Source: COE1 sp910588595
Lineage (GTDB): Bacteria; Bacillota; Clostridia; Lachnospirales; Lachnospiraceae
Length of the DNA: 64,000 nt
Direction of reading: 5' to 3'
Assembly (NCBI GenBank): GCA_948957135.1
Contig: CARDBT010000002.1
Location: 1 to 64,000, forward strand
Positions 18,233 through 27,098 of this stretch are shown piece by piece. Both the position numbers and the translations under genes were made by a program. Below the pieces are notes generated by a model. That model saw only the letters and a program-made list of their open reading frames with translations. It did no database searches and was not told the origin of the DNA. The first letter of the stretch is position 1; each line of letters begins with the position of its first letter.

Positions 18233-19093
18233 TCAGGTAGTAAACCCTTTCGTAAAAAGATTGATGAACTCGTATCCGACAGCCCAGTTAATCGCCTGCG
18301 CATCGGGCACCCCGGCAGTGCTGATACCTATGACTTCGCCAAACATGTTGAGAACCGCACCGCCGGAACTTCCCGGTGATGTCGGCGCGGTAAACTGTAT
18401 CATATCCACATCATCCAGCACACGAAATCCAGCTATGATACCGTTCGACACAGAGTTAAAAAGTCCGAGGGGACTTCCTATCGCCACCACCTTCTGTCCC
18501 CTGACAAGTTTTTGCTGTCCCTTGTATATAGGAAGCGGGTCAAGTTCCCTGTCGATCCTGATCACTGCTAGATCCAGCAGCTGGTTATACTTGATGATCT
18601 GCTCCGTCCTGTAACAGTTATCGTCGTTTTCAATCCTGACTGTAAAAAAACTGCCTTCGCTCAGCACATGGTTATTGGTCAGGATATAACCTTTCCTGCC
18701 GATCATAATGCCGGAGCCCGAGGCAAACCGTTCCCCTTTTTTGTCGTGAACCATGATCATCACGACAGACGATGCAAGCTGGGCAAGCTGCTCAAAACTC
18801 ATCTCTGTCCTTGTTCTGTGATTCACACTCTCACTGTCATGACTCCTGCCTCCCCGCGGCGGCATTGCGACGCGCACCGGCACTGACCTCTCTAGTCTCT
18901 GCGGCTCTGGAACCGGCTGTGGCGGTGTCGACTGCCTGCCATGCCGCGGAGGGATCGAGACACGCACTGGCTGTGTACCTTCGTGCAGTACATCCGCCGG
19001 AGGCTGCACAGACGGCTTTGACGCTGACCTCCTGTCAGGCCGTGGCGGAATGACCACCTTGATATTTTGATTGTTCATCTGTCCATTTCCCAT
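18233..19093 (-). CDS. Trypsin-like serine protease with N-terminal PPR-type repeats
   Basis: About 286 residues. The first ~90 are a Pro/Arg-rich linker with three copies of a short unit (VVIPPRPDRRS, VRVSIPPRHGRQS, VRVAMPPRGGRS). The rest is a chymotrypsin-fold HtrA-like protease domain with all three catalytic residues: His in LTNNHVLSEG, Asp in LLDLAVIRID, Ser in TSPGSSGGAVL. There is no signal peptide, transmembrane segment or PDZ domain, so it appears cytoplasmic and simpler than HtrA. Start is uncertain between the ATGs at 19093 and 19099; AAGGGG is seven bases before 19093. A GCGTGC/GCACGC hairpin sits just upstream. Trypsin-like proteins are known neighbours of Ter genes. Confidence 0.85.
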   Translation of the reverse strand: MGNGQMNNQNIKVVIPPRPDRRSASKPSVQPPADVLHEGTQPVRVSIPPRHGRQSTPPQPVPEPQRLERSVPVRVAMPPRGGRSHDSESVNHRTRTEMSFEQLAQLASSVVMIMVHDKKGERFASGSGIMIGRKGYILTNNHVLSEGSFFTVRIENDDNCYRTEQIIKYNQLLDLAVIRIDRELDPLPIYKGQQKLVRGQKVVAIGSPLGLFNSVSNGIIAGFRVLDDVDMIQFTAPTSPGSSGGAVLNMFGEVIGISTAGVPDAQAINWAVGYEFINLFTKGFTT

Positions 19094-19106
19094 TTTCATA
19101 CCCCTT

Positions 19107-19122
19107 GCGTGCTCTGGCACGC
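19107..19122 (-). promoter_or_regulatory. Small hairpin in the protease leader
   Basis: GCGTGC, four-base loop, GCACGC, immediately before the AAGGGG ribosome site of the protease gene. It could affect translation start; inferred from position only. Confidence 0.3.
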
Positions 19123-19284
19123 ACGATTCTACTTGTATTACGTAATTATATTCTACCTATTTCACATTATAAAGTCAATATTTACTACCATTTTGTACAA
19201 ATGTGTGTTATAGTGTATCTGTTTGGAACATCACCCTTTTTCTTTTCTAATATAAACATAGGGTAGCTTTAGGAGATATTTATC

Positions 19285-20250
19285 ATGAACAATTCTTTAC
19301 TGCACTATAGCGTCGGCGCATTATTGTACTGCCCCGCTAACAAAAGGTCCATCGTGGATTCTATCACCGACAACCGGTTTGGCACAAAATACTCGCTTGC
19401 AATGTGCCTTGAGGACACCATAAGAGACGACTGTGTTGCAGAGGCAGAACACATATTGGCCGACTCACTGCACCATCTGGGACAACACTTACAATCAAAA
19501 GATTTTTACCTGCCCAAAATTTTTGTGCGCGTGAGAAACGCACGCCAGATCGGAAGGCTCATCAAGGCTTTCGGGGAAAGTACACGCCTTGTCACAGGTT
19601 TTATCCTTCCAAAATTTTCACTGGAAAATGCCGATGAGTACATACAGGAGATGATCAAGATCAATGAGGCTTCGACAGATCCGGTATACACCATGCCGAT
19701 CTACGAGAGTACCAGCATGATCGACCTGCGAAACAGATATGAGATCTTATATACACTAAAAGACAAACTGAATCAGATTGAAGACCGGGTACTGAATATC
19801 CGTGTCGGCGGAAACGATCTCTGCCATGCATTTGGGTTCCGAAGGCATGACGACGAATCCATCCATCAGATCCGCCCGATCGCCAACCTCTTTTCCGATA
19901 TCATCACGGTCTACGGCATGGATTATATCGTTTCCGGTCCGGTGTGGGAGTACTATCACAGCCACAACTGGGAAAAGGGATTGTACCATGAGATCGCCGA
20001 CGACAAGCTCTGCGGCTTTGTCGGAAAGACAGTCATCTATCCCAGCCAGATCGCAGTCGTAAATGAAGCGTACAAAGTGTCAAAAAATGACTATGAGGAC
20101 GCCTCTGCGATCCTGAACTGGGATAAAACATCGCACTCGCTGGTGGCTGGCAGTGCCGGCAAGGAACGCATGAATGAGTACAAGACCCACTCCCGATGGG
20201 CACTGCGCACACTGCTCATGGCAGAATATTTCGGAATAAAAACTTATTAG
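19285..20250 (+). CDS. HpcH/HpaI aldolase / citrate-lyase-like TIM-barrel enzyme
   Basis: A 321-residue protein related to the citrate lyase beta (CitE)/HpcH fold, of the subfamily linked to Ter operons. Seen: LHYSVGALLYCPANKRSIVD near the start, a central FILPKFSLENADEYIQ beta strand with the metal-site region, and IRVGGNDLCHAFGFRR, which fits a barrel strand with acidic ligand. It would catalyse C-C bond formation or cleavage with a metal-bound carboxylic acid; the substrate is unknown. It is divergent from the protease gene and convergent with the ATP-grasp gene, sharing four bases at their stop codons. Confidence 0.85.
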   Translation: MNNSLLHYSVGALLYCPANKRSIVDSITDNRFGTKYSLAMCLEDTIRDDCVAEAEHILADSLHHLGQHLQSKDFYLPKIFVRVRNARQIGRLIKAFGESTRLVTGFILPKFSLENADEYIQEMIKINEASTDPVYTMPIYESTSMIDLRNRYEILYTLKDKLNQIEDRVLNIRVGGNDLCHAFGFRRHDDESIHQIRPIANLFSDIITVYGMDYIVSGPVWEYYHSHNWEKGLYHEIADDKLCGFVGKTVIYPSQIAVVNEAYKVSKNDYEDASAILNWDKTSHSLVAGSAGKERMNEYKTHSRWALRTLLMAEYFGIKTY

Positions 20251-21251
20251 TGGATAATTTGGGGTATCTCTATATAGGAAACTGTTTTCTCCGTCCTGTC
20301 CATCGCCCAGTCAATATCACGGCCGAAAAGTTTGCCCAGCGCGATGCGGGGGATGTTGACCTGCGCCGCAAGACAGCTCATCTGGAGCCCCCCGGACATT
20401 CTGGTGTTGATCTCCAGAAGATACGGCACATCCCCTTTGTACTTGAATTGTATATTGCACGGATATTCCAGTGCGGTCCGCCTCATGATGGTGTCCGTCA
20501 TCTGCAGGATCTCAGGGTTGTACTCCACCCGCTCATGCCGCGCAGCGCCCTTATTGCGCGGTATAGCGATCAGCCCCTTCTTTGTCTGGAGACAATCCAC
20601 GCTGATCTCATTTCCGGGGAGATACGGCATCACCATCAGATCGTCAAATCCCGCGGCACTGCCCAGCGCTTCTGCCAGCATCTCATAAGAGATCCCGCTT
20701 CCCTGGTAAACCCTCAGCTGTCTAAACGGATCCACCTGCTCTGCGATCTTTCGAAAGCTCATCCCCCCCTCATCCTTCACGAACTTGACACACACCTGAC
20801 CATACTCCTCACGAAGCTTTTGATATGCCTGCTCAAACTGGCACACATTGTTGACAATATAAAAATCCGGAATATGCAGATCCCTGCAGTCTGCAAAAAG
20901 CGCATAGGCAGCTGCCTTGTCATTCAAAAGCTCTATCGTGGCATGGTCGTCCACCATGACCTTCACACCAGCCTGTTCAAAGCGTGCCTTATTCCGGCTG
21001 ATCTCCACCATATTGCGGCGCGGCACAAACGCGTCTATATGATGTTCTGCGCAAAACTCCAGACAAAAACAAATGTATTCCTCTCCGCCGATATCCGGCT
21101 CTTCATACCACTCGTCACAAACCAGCTGAATGACGGAATCTTTCTGTCGGTTACTGCCGATCACACAGACCTGCCCGTCAGCGCCCTCCTTCATCAGCTC
21201 GATCAATCTATAGGACGTGCTGAACCAGTGGTTAAACCATACTCTTATCAT
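20247..21251 (-). CDS. ATP-grasp enzyme of the Ter biosynthetic module
   Basis: A 334-residue ATP-grasp ligase. It has an N-terminal Rossmann-like part (IRVWFNHWFSTSYRLIELMK), a central lid region CVKFVKDEGGMSFRKIAEQ and a C-terminal core with QFKYKGDVPYLLEINTRMSG, where the NTR motif supplies Mg-ATP ligands. ATP-grasp enzymes join a carboxylate to an amine or similar nucleophile through an acyl phosphate. AGGAGGT five bases before the ATG at 21251 fixes the start; longer readings are unlikely. It lies 53 bases after the StiP/PRTase gene, likely on the same transcript. Confidence 0.88.
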   Translation of the reverse strand: MIRVWFNHWFSTSYRLIELMKEGADGQVCVIGSNRQKDSVIQLVCDEWYEEPDIGGEEYICFCLEFCAEHHIDAFVPRRNMVEISRNKARFEQAGVKVMVDDHATIELLNDKAAAYALFADCRDLHIPDFYIVNNVCQFEQAYQKLREEYGQVCVKFVKDEGGMSFRKIAEQVDPFRQLRVYQGSGISYEMLAEALGSAAGFDDLMVMPYLPGNEISVDCLQTKKGLIAIPRNKGAARHERVEYNPEILQMTDTIMRRTALEYPCNIQFKYKGDVPYLLEINTRMSGGLQMSCLAAQVNIPRIALGKLFGRDIDWAMDRTEKTVSYIEIPQIIH

Positions 21252-21304
21252 ATCCGACCTCCTTAGCAATGTACTCTCCGTTCCGTCAATCACTGACATG
21301 ATGC

Positions 21305-22423
21305 TCATGCCTCCGCCAGCTTCCTGATGATGCCGCAGCATTTGTAATGCTTTAGTGTGTGATACTCGATGGGGACATTTTTTTCCTCCGCCAGCCTTAC
21401 GATATGACTAAGCTCTGGATCATCCCTGTATTTCTCGTCGATCAAAACCATCCACGGCACACGCCGCAAAAGAACGCGTGTCGTCTCTCCGATTCCCGGC
21501 TTGACGAGATTGATATCGTCTATGTCATATTTCGCAGCGATCTCTCTCACCTCATCAATGCCATAGCCGCTGATCCTATTCCCGCAGCCTTCCGCCGCAA
21601 TGCTGTCGATCACAAAATGCCGCTCGATCGCATCGATAAACTCGTACGACAAGTCTGAGTCTGCCAGCTCCCCATAGTAGACCGCACCGTGGAAATCTCT
21701 CGTCCCTATGATATCATCCCTCAGAAACGTCCTGCTGACCAGACCTGACACAGTACAGTTCAAACAGGAACTTGGGATCAGTATATCGTCATGGGTGCCG
21801 CAAAGCTCTGTCACATTTGCCGGATCAGCGACCACCGCTATATCCGCGGAGACCCCATCATAAGCCGCGATATCCTTGCGCAGTTCATCAAGGATCGCCC
21901 CTTTCCCGATCCAGCCATCCAGGAAAAGAAGCTGCTTCGGCTCATACCGCTCCAGCAGGTATTTCATAGCGTTGTCATCGATACCTCTGCCCTTTATGAT
22001 CGAAATGGCATAATGCGGGACATCCAGTTGGTATTTCCGGCGAATAAAATGCTTCACAAGGATTCCGATCGGGATTCCCGCCCGCGCCAGGGATACGATC
22101 ACAACATCCTGCCCTCTTGCCTGTATGATCCTGTCCGACAGTATACCCACTGCCCGCGCTGTCGGTCCGGCATACTTTTCAAGCGCTTCCCTGTACACTT
22201 CCATATACTTCTGCGTCGGCACATACTCGATCGGAAGCATCTCGCTGTAGTGCTTCCCCGACTGGATCAGCCGCTCGCGCTCCTGGGTGGGCTGCGGCTT
22301 TACCAGCCCTGTGATGTCCTTTAACAATAGCGTGACATCCTCGTCCCTGTATGAACTTCTCATATGAGACTGTCTTTTTGCCCTCACCAAACTCTGATTC
22401 CCGCCGTTTTCAAAACTCCCCAT
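21305..22423 (-). CDS. StiP-family protein with phosphoribosyltransferase-like domain
   Basis: About 372 residues of the StiP / Ter-associated PRTase family. VVIVSLARAGIPIGILVKHF and HYAISIIKGRGIDDNAMKYL resemble the flexible loop and core of type I PRTases, and QLLFLDGWIGKGAILDEL stands where the PRPP-binding loop would be. The C-terminal part, including VPWMVLIDEKYRDDPEL, is specific to the family. The name StiP also carries a cysteine-protease annotation in databases, which I do not rely on. A strong GGGAGGTGG four bases before 22423 defines the start. Predicted to start the two-gene unit with the ATP-grasp gene. Confidence 0.85.
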   Translation of the reverse strand: MGSFENGGNQSLVRAKRQSHMRSSYRDEDVTLLLKDITGLVKPQPTQERERLIQSGKHYSEMLPIEYVPTQKYMEVYREALEKYAGPTARAVGILSDRIIQARGQDVVIVSLARAGIPIGILVKHFIRRKYQLDVPHYAISIIKGRGIDDNAMKYLLERYEPKQLLFLDGWIGKGAILDELRKDIAAYDGVSADIAVVADPANVTELCGTHDDILIPSSCLNCTVSGLVSRTFLRDDIIGTRDFHGAVYYGELADSDLSYEFIDAIERHFVIDSIAAEGCGNRISGYGIDEVREIAAKYDIDDINLVKPGIGETTRVLLRRVPWMVLIDEKYRDDPELSHIVRLAEEKNVPIEYHTLKHYKCCGIIRKLAEA

Positions 22424-22458
22424 ACGTCCACCTCCCTCAAATACACGCACATGATCTT

Positions 22459-22641
22459 TCATCGCAAATTCGCTCTGTTCCAAAATGAGCCCACATGGTG
22501 GATATCACTCTGGTTCTCAATCCCGAGCAGCACAAATACCGTTTTCTCCGTCGCATTGATTATAACATATTTCAGTAAATCCCGCCACTTTTGTTTTTGG
22601 ATCTCTTTCCTCCAGAATTCTTTTACATAATGTTCTGACAT
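22459..22641 (-). pseudogene. Fragment of an Rpn/transposase-like PD-(D/E)XK family gene
   Basis: A 60-codon remnant whose middle, KWRDLLKYVIINATEKTVFV, resembles the start of the Rpn (recombination-promoting nuclease / putative transposase) family, where members run to ~300 residues. Only the N-terminal part remains, and none of the catalytic core. It lies just upstream of the StiP gene and probably marks a past insertion or deletion. Confidence 0.5.
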
Positions 22642-22660
22642 ATTTACTTTGCAGAAACCC

Positions 22661-22688
22661 TTGCGTTTTGATCAAACTCCTGTATAAT
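22661..22688 (+). promoter_or_regulatory. Promoter of the methyltransferase gene
   Basis: TTGCGT (22661-22666), 16-base spacer, TATAAT (22683-22688), 48 bases before the ATG at 22737. Sequence match only. Confidence 0.5.
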
Positions 22689-22736
22689 TAATCCAGTCAT
22701 TTGTGCCAGTTTTAAACTTTATGGAGGTGAAGGATC

Positions 22737-23492
22737 ATGGATTTCAGAAAAACTTTTGACAAAATACCTGAAGATTTCGACAAATACAGGCCGAGATATT
22801 GTGGTGAATTATTTGAAGAATTGACAAGAAAATGCGAATTGGACCCCAATAAAAAAGTGCTTGAGATCGGACCGGGTACAGGGCAGGCCACAGAGCCAAT
22901 ATTGAAGACAGGATGCGATTACACTGCAATAGAACTTGGAGAAAACTTTACTGCATTTATGCAGGAAAAGTTTGCGAGCTATTCAAATTTTCATATCATA
23001 AACGCTGATTTCGAGAAGCACGACTTTGAAAAGGATGCCTATGATCTGGTTTATTCCGCGGCGACGATCCAGTGGATCCCTGAACAGATCGCTTTCTCTA
23101 AAACATATGACATGTTAAAACCAGGCGGTTATCTGGCCATGTTTATGACACGTGCCGATGAGAACAGTTTAAATCAGGAGCTGAGGGGTGAGATCGACCA
23201 GGTATATCAAAAGTATTTTCATGTTAAACAGCAGTATACCTGCCAGATGCATTACGAAAATGTTACTGATTATGGCTTTACAAATTATACTTATCAAGAA
23301 TGGAAAAAGCAAAGGGAACTTGACGTGGAGGCGTATATCTCTTATATCAGCACACATTGTATGCATATTACGTTAGAGGAACCTAATAAGTCCAATTTTT
23401 ATAATGGCATCAGAGACGCCTTTATGAAATGCGGAAACAAGATCAATATCATCGATACGATTCCGCTGTACTTAGTCCAAAAACCAATTTAA
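22737..23492 (+). CDS. Class I SAM-dependent methyltransferase
   Basis: A 251-residue Rossmann methyltransferase. Motif I is KVLEIGPGTGQATEPIL at about residues 39-55, the acidic ribose-binding position is in YTAIELGENF, and a motif IV-like DLVYSAATIQWIPEQIAF is followed by LKPGGYLAMFM. Substrate cannot be read from sequence; similar enzymes methylate small molecules such as trans-aconitate. GGAGG nine bases upstream fixes the start. The gene is more AT-rich than its neighbours and lies alone on the plus strand within the Ter island, so it may be a later arrival. Confidence 0.88.
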   Translation: MDFRKTFDKIPEDFDKYRPRYCGELFEELTRKCELDPNKKVLEIGPGTGQATEPILKTGCDYTAIELGENFTAFMQEKFASYSNFHIINADFEKHDFEKDAYDLVYSAATIQWIPEQIAFSKTYDMLKPGGYLAMFMTRADENSLNQELRGEIDQVYQKYFHVKQQYTCQMHYENVTDYGFTNYTYQEWKKQRELDVEAYISYISTHCMHITLEEPNKSNFYNGIRDAFMKCGNKINIIDTIPLYLVQKPI

Positions 23493-23512
23493 GTTCAGAT
23501 GTAGATCCATGT

Positions 23513-23539
23513 TATAGGCTGGCGGTATGCCAGGCTATA
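23513..23539. terminator. Hairpin between convergent genes
   Basis: TATAGGCTGGC and GCCAGGCTATA pair with one G-G mismatch around a five-base loop. It lies in the 70-base gap between convergent genes. No long T-run. Confidence 0.4.
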
Positions 23540-23562
23540 TTGTCTGTCCACAATGTACAGGG

Positions 23563-24852
23563 CTAATGCACCAAAATGATCCGGTCATTACCACACAGCT
23601 GCAACGCGCGGATCAATGAACGGAGCCCCTCTCCGATATCGCTCTTTGCATCTGTAAAAATGACAACCGTGTCATATTTCTGCAGATCATAGATATATGT
23701 AGTCCGCCCGCTGTCATACAGACTGTTGAGCTCATACCTTGTGTGCAGCGGATAACTGTCCTCCGTGCTCACCGCGATCGGACTTCTGGTCGTCGCGTGA
23801 AACCGAACATCTTTTCCCCGCACTTCAAACTGACTGGCAGCGCAAAGAGCCGGGTACATATACTCCTCGGTTCCGAGTACAAGCATATTCTGTACACTGC
23901 CAAAATCCACCTGACTGACAAGCTCCTGATACAGTGATGAGCAGTACTCCGCATACTCGGCGGAGTTGACGATCCGGCGGGTATCCATGTGTTTCTTTAT
24001 TTTGATGTGTTTCGCACTGTATGGCATAGGGCAGCCTGCGTCATTTTCCGACGTATTTTTCCCGTGATTCTCTATGACATGCGTGTCATATTCTGTTGCG
24101 CGATGTTCTGATCGTTTTGCGATACTTATGTCATTTTTTGCCGCATTTTCCCCGGACTGATATATGACACGTATGTCATTTTGCGGCAGATTGTGAACGG
24201 ATTCCCTGTTTTCAGATGCGGTATTGTTTTTACATACGATATAACTGCCATCGCCTCTATAAGTTTCCGCAATTTCCGTGTAAGCGGCATGATCCGTCTT
24301 CACAAGCCAGAAAAGTTCAATATCCTGCCCGCGGTAAGTGTCCAGTGCTGTCTCATCCATTCCATTTAATATAGAAGCAACACTATATTTTATCTCCTGA
24401 GAATATCGTTGTTTTAGAATATTGATAATATTGAGGATCGTCCTGCCTGTCGTAACCTCATCCTCCACAAAAACAATCCTCTCTATGGTATCGATCACAT
24501 TGTCGATATCATCCTTGACAAGCTTCTGCTCCGTCGCGTGGCTGTGTTCCTCCGAAAAATAGAGATACTCAACCCCGGAAATCTGCTCCCTTGTCGTCTG
24601 CATATAGTCGGCTTCAAGCTCCGCTGCCACCGCCGCACCGACTGCCGTCGCCGTCTCCGCAAACCCGATCACCAGCAGTTTTTCGCGCTCGGATCTGCCT
24701 TTCACAAGATCTGCCAAAGCCCGGAACATCGCAAGCGCCTCACAAGGCTTTACCGGAATGTGCTTTCCCTGCAGTCTGTTGACTACCAGATATTTTCTTT
24801 TGTTGTTGTTTTCGCGTCTGGCGACCCGCACCAGCTCAGTCTCTGTGTACAT
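23563..24852 (-). CDS. Phosphoribosyltransferase with TRSP domain
   Basis: A 429-residue Ter-module protein. The N-terminal ~200 residues form a type I PRTase domain with the PRPP loop IVFVEDEVTTGRTILN and an upstream VIGFAETATAVGAAVAAELE. A polar linker of about 70 residues follows. The C-terminal ~150 residues include MLVLGTEEYMYPALCAASQF, the TRSP-like FHATTRSPIAVSTED and a final VVIFTDAKSDIGEGLRS. PRTase-TRSP proteins are recognised in Ter-linked clusters and are predicted to make a base-ribose-phosphate product. The start at 24852 follows AAAGGA by seven bases. It is the second PRTase-type gene in the island. Confidence 0.88.
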   Translation of the reverse strand: MYTETELVRVARRENNNKRKYLVVNRLQGKHIPVKPCEALAMFRALADLVKGRSEREKLLVIGFAETATAVGAAVAAELEADYMQTTREQISGVEYLYFSEEHSHATEQKLVKDDIDNVIDTIERIVFVEDEVTTGRTILNIINILKQRYSQEIKYSVASILNGMDETALDTYRGQDIELFWLVKTDHAAYTEIAETYRGDGSYIVCKNNTASENRESVHNLPQNDIRVIYQSGENAAKNDISIAKRSEHRATEYDTHVIENHGKNTSENDAGCPMPYSAKHIKIKKHMDTRRIVNSAEYAEYCSSLYQELVSQVDFGSVQNMLVLGTEEYMYPALCAASQFEVRGKDVRFHATTRSPIAVSTEDSYPLHTRYELNSLYDSGRTTYIYDLQKYDTVVIFTDAKSDIGEGLRSLIRALQLCGNDRIILVH

Positions 24853-24991
24853 GATTTGATCCTTTCCTCCTGTCCGCTGCTGATTTTGATCATACATTCT
24901 CTCACGCTGTACCACAAGCACATTTTATAATGAAAACCAAATACTTTTTTCATAAAGAACCGTAGAACAATAACCATTATTTCCTGATACT

Positions 24992-25528
24992 CTAATAATG
25001 TTCCTTCACATACTGCTGGAATTCCGGCGTTTTTGACCAGTATCGAATGCCCCAGTTTTCAAAATTCCATTCGTCCATGTACGCATTGCACTCAAAATCA
25101 ATATAGTATAGCTCATCGTCCTGCACGACAAAATTTGTCGGGAAATAGTCTATATTGGTGTGGGCGGCGTACAGCAGGCGGCACATATCGCGCAGCTGGT
25201 CTATGTAGGAGGATTTCATCCGATCCTGCAGGATCAGCTCGCAGACGGTATCTCCGTCGATATATTCTTTCAGGATGCGCTCCTTCGGGCGGTCAACATC
25301 GATCATGACAGGAATCCTGATCCCAATCTTTTGCAGACGGTTGTAATCATTGACCTCAGCTTCGATCTTATTGCCAAACTGATAATAATCGCAGGGCTCA
25401 TGGTGGATCTGCTTGAGGACAAATTTTTGCATTCCGTCGCTTGCCAGATAGGAATAGCCGCCTTTGCCCTTTCCCAGCAAACGATGAATCTCGTACTCTT
25501 TTTCATTCACGGTCATTTTCTTGTCCAT
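24992..25528 (-). CDS. Miniature protein-kinase-fold protein
   Basis: A 178-residue protein with a reduced eukaryotic-like kinase fold. It has the Gly-rich loop LLGKGKGGYSYLA, the ATP-site lysine in FVLKQI, a possible C-helix Glu in KIEAEVND, a catalytic-loop-like NIDYFPTNFV (Asp and Asn kept in altered spacing) and IDFECN where DFG stands. At about 180 residues it is close to Bud32-type minimal kinases. Substrate is unknown. The GAGG ribosome site precedes the ATG. It lies 140 bases upstream of the PRTase-TRSP gene on the same strand and may be co-transcribed with it. Confidence 0.8.
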   Translation of the reverse strand: MDKKMTVNEKEYEIHRLLGKGKGGYSYLASDGMQKFVLKQIHHEPCDYYQFGNKIEAEVNDYNRLQKIGIRIPVMIDVDRPKERILKEYIDGDTVCELILQDRMKSSYIDQLRDMCRLLYAAHTNIDYFPTNFVVQDDELYYIDFECNAYMDEWNFENWGIRYWSKTPEFQQYVKEHY

Positions 25529-25599
25529 AATCTTACCTCTTGTTCAGCACTTTGCGTGTTTTCCTCATTTCAACACAAACGTTCACTTTGCGCTGTCCG

Positions 25600-26703
25600 T
25601 TATGTAGCGCGCGATAGCTCCCACAGCTTTAGGTAATGCGGGATATCTTCCTTTACAGGATGAATCTTGAATGGTGCACCGCAGCAGCCGCAATGCCATC
25701 TTTCCTCTTTTTCAAACTCGTATCTTACACCGGATCTGCAGGTCTGATCGATCCGATTTTGACATCCAGGGTCACTGTGGCGGAACATTTCCTTGATCCG
25801 CTCAGGACACCCGTCAACATACGCGAGACAGTTTTTAGCATTCCGGATCCGCAGTTCGAGGTACAGTATTCCGGTATCAGAAGTCAGCGCATAATCGTAC
25901 GGGGCGGATTTCTTGAATAAATACCGTATTGACGGACCTTCGTTCGGATCTCCCTTTTTTCTGGCGGCACCGCGCTCTGTAAACAGCTTATCCAGAAGAA
26001 ATATCACTTCCCTATCCGCCGCATCGTGCATCTTGTCTGCCACATAGTCGCAGCCTTCCCCCACGCTGCAGGTGTGTGCGCCTTCGGCAAACAATCTGTA
26101 ATTCCAGCCGATCAATGCATTGCCGAATACTACCGCATTGGAATATAGATTTTTTATGTCCTTAAGCTGTGTATTTCTTACTTTTATGGCAGCGTCGGAG
26201 AGCACCCGCAAAACGTTCCTGTTATCTGGATAGTCGATCTCTGCATAGTCCGCCGACGACAGACTTAATTTCTAAATACCGTCAAACACAAACCCGTAAT
26301 CGCACAGCGCCTGCAGCAATTGATTTGTCTTTTTGGCTTTATTTATTTTTCGGACTTCTGCCGTGTCAGTGACAAACATCCCGCCCTTAAAACTGCCACA
26401 GGCAAACAGGCAGAACAGGAGATGGAACAGATTCCACGGTGCACTCCTTGCCTCCCTTGCCTGACTGGAGAAATAGTCGTATTCATCAATCCGATACAAC
26501 GGCAGACCAAATCTCTGAGGAGCGTCTGCTATGTCGGTGTACATCTGATAAAACATCGCTCCGATTTCCCGAAATGCGTTCTCGAACTCCTCGCGGGAAA
26601 TCTCATGTAAAAAATCGGGGTGGATCTCAAAATGATCGGGTATGTCTACCAGTTCATTGCGCCGTATCAATGCCCATCTGCTGACGAGATACAGATCTTT
26701 CAT
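25600..26703 (-). pseudogene. Hypothetical ~367-codon gene interrupted by an in-frame amber codon
   Basis: One reading frame runs from the ATG at 26703 to the stop at 25600, broken only by a TAG at 26274-26272. Before it comes LLQALCDYGFVFDGI; after it KLSLSSADYAEIDYPDNRNV continues with the same coding character for over 220 codons. The C-terminal part holds CGCCGAPF with more cysteines, a possible metal site. No family is recognised. A nonsense mutation (CAG or TGG to TAG) is the simplest reading; two separate proteins, or readthrough, are less likely. It is the upstream neighbour of the mini-kinase gene, 71 bases away. Confidence 0.7.
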
Positions 26704-27098
26704 GAATCTGTGTGCTCCTTTCTGTGATGCATTTATTATATTATTGATGTCTCCATTATACGGTATATAAGATTAGCATATCAACAGATTTCTAATAAAT
26801 TTTTAGAATGCTTTAGAAGTGAAAAGCAAACATGAATGTTATATATCAAAGGTGAACAAGTATTTGCTGGAGATTATACGAAAGTGTTTCGAGGTGTATC
26901 GTGGCAGGTTTCGCAACTCCCAATGATCATCGTGTCTGAGCGCTTGATTTTCTGATACTTTTTCGTCTATGTACTTCGTCAGAACGCTGCTTGCTTCAGA
27001 TACTTCGTTCCTCAACCTGTGTCAGACGTTTTTTCGTCATGTTCTTTTGTTCATCCCCTTACCTTGTCCATCATAGTTTCGCAGTACTTTTACAGCTC
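26704..27098. other. 395-base gap with a possible coding remnant
   Basis: No complete gene. On the minus strand a short open stretch reads LRNEVSEASSVLTKYIDEKV and on to a stop near 26850, preceded by an out-of-frame MTKKRLTQVEERS. This may be the remnant of a small gene. The right part carries no other signal I can name. Confidence 0.35.

Noticed and set aside
26272..26274. Genome-wide recoding of TAG (for example pyrrolysine use)
   Set aside because: A single clear case in this window; no pyrrolysine genes seen, and a point mutation is simpler.
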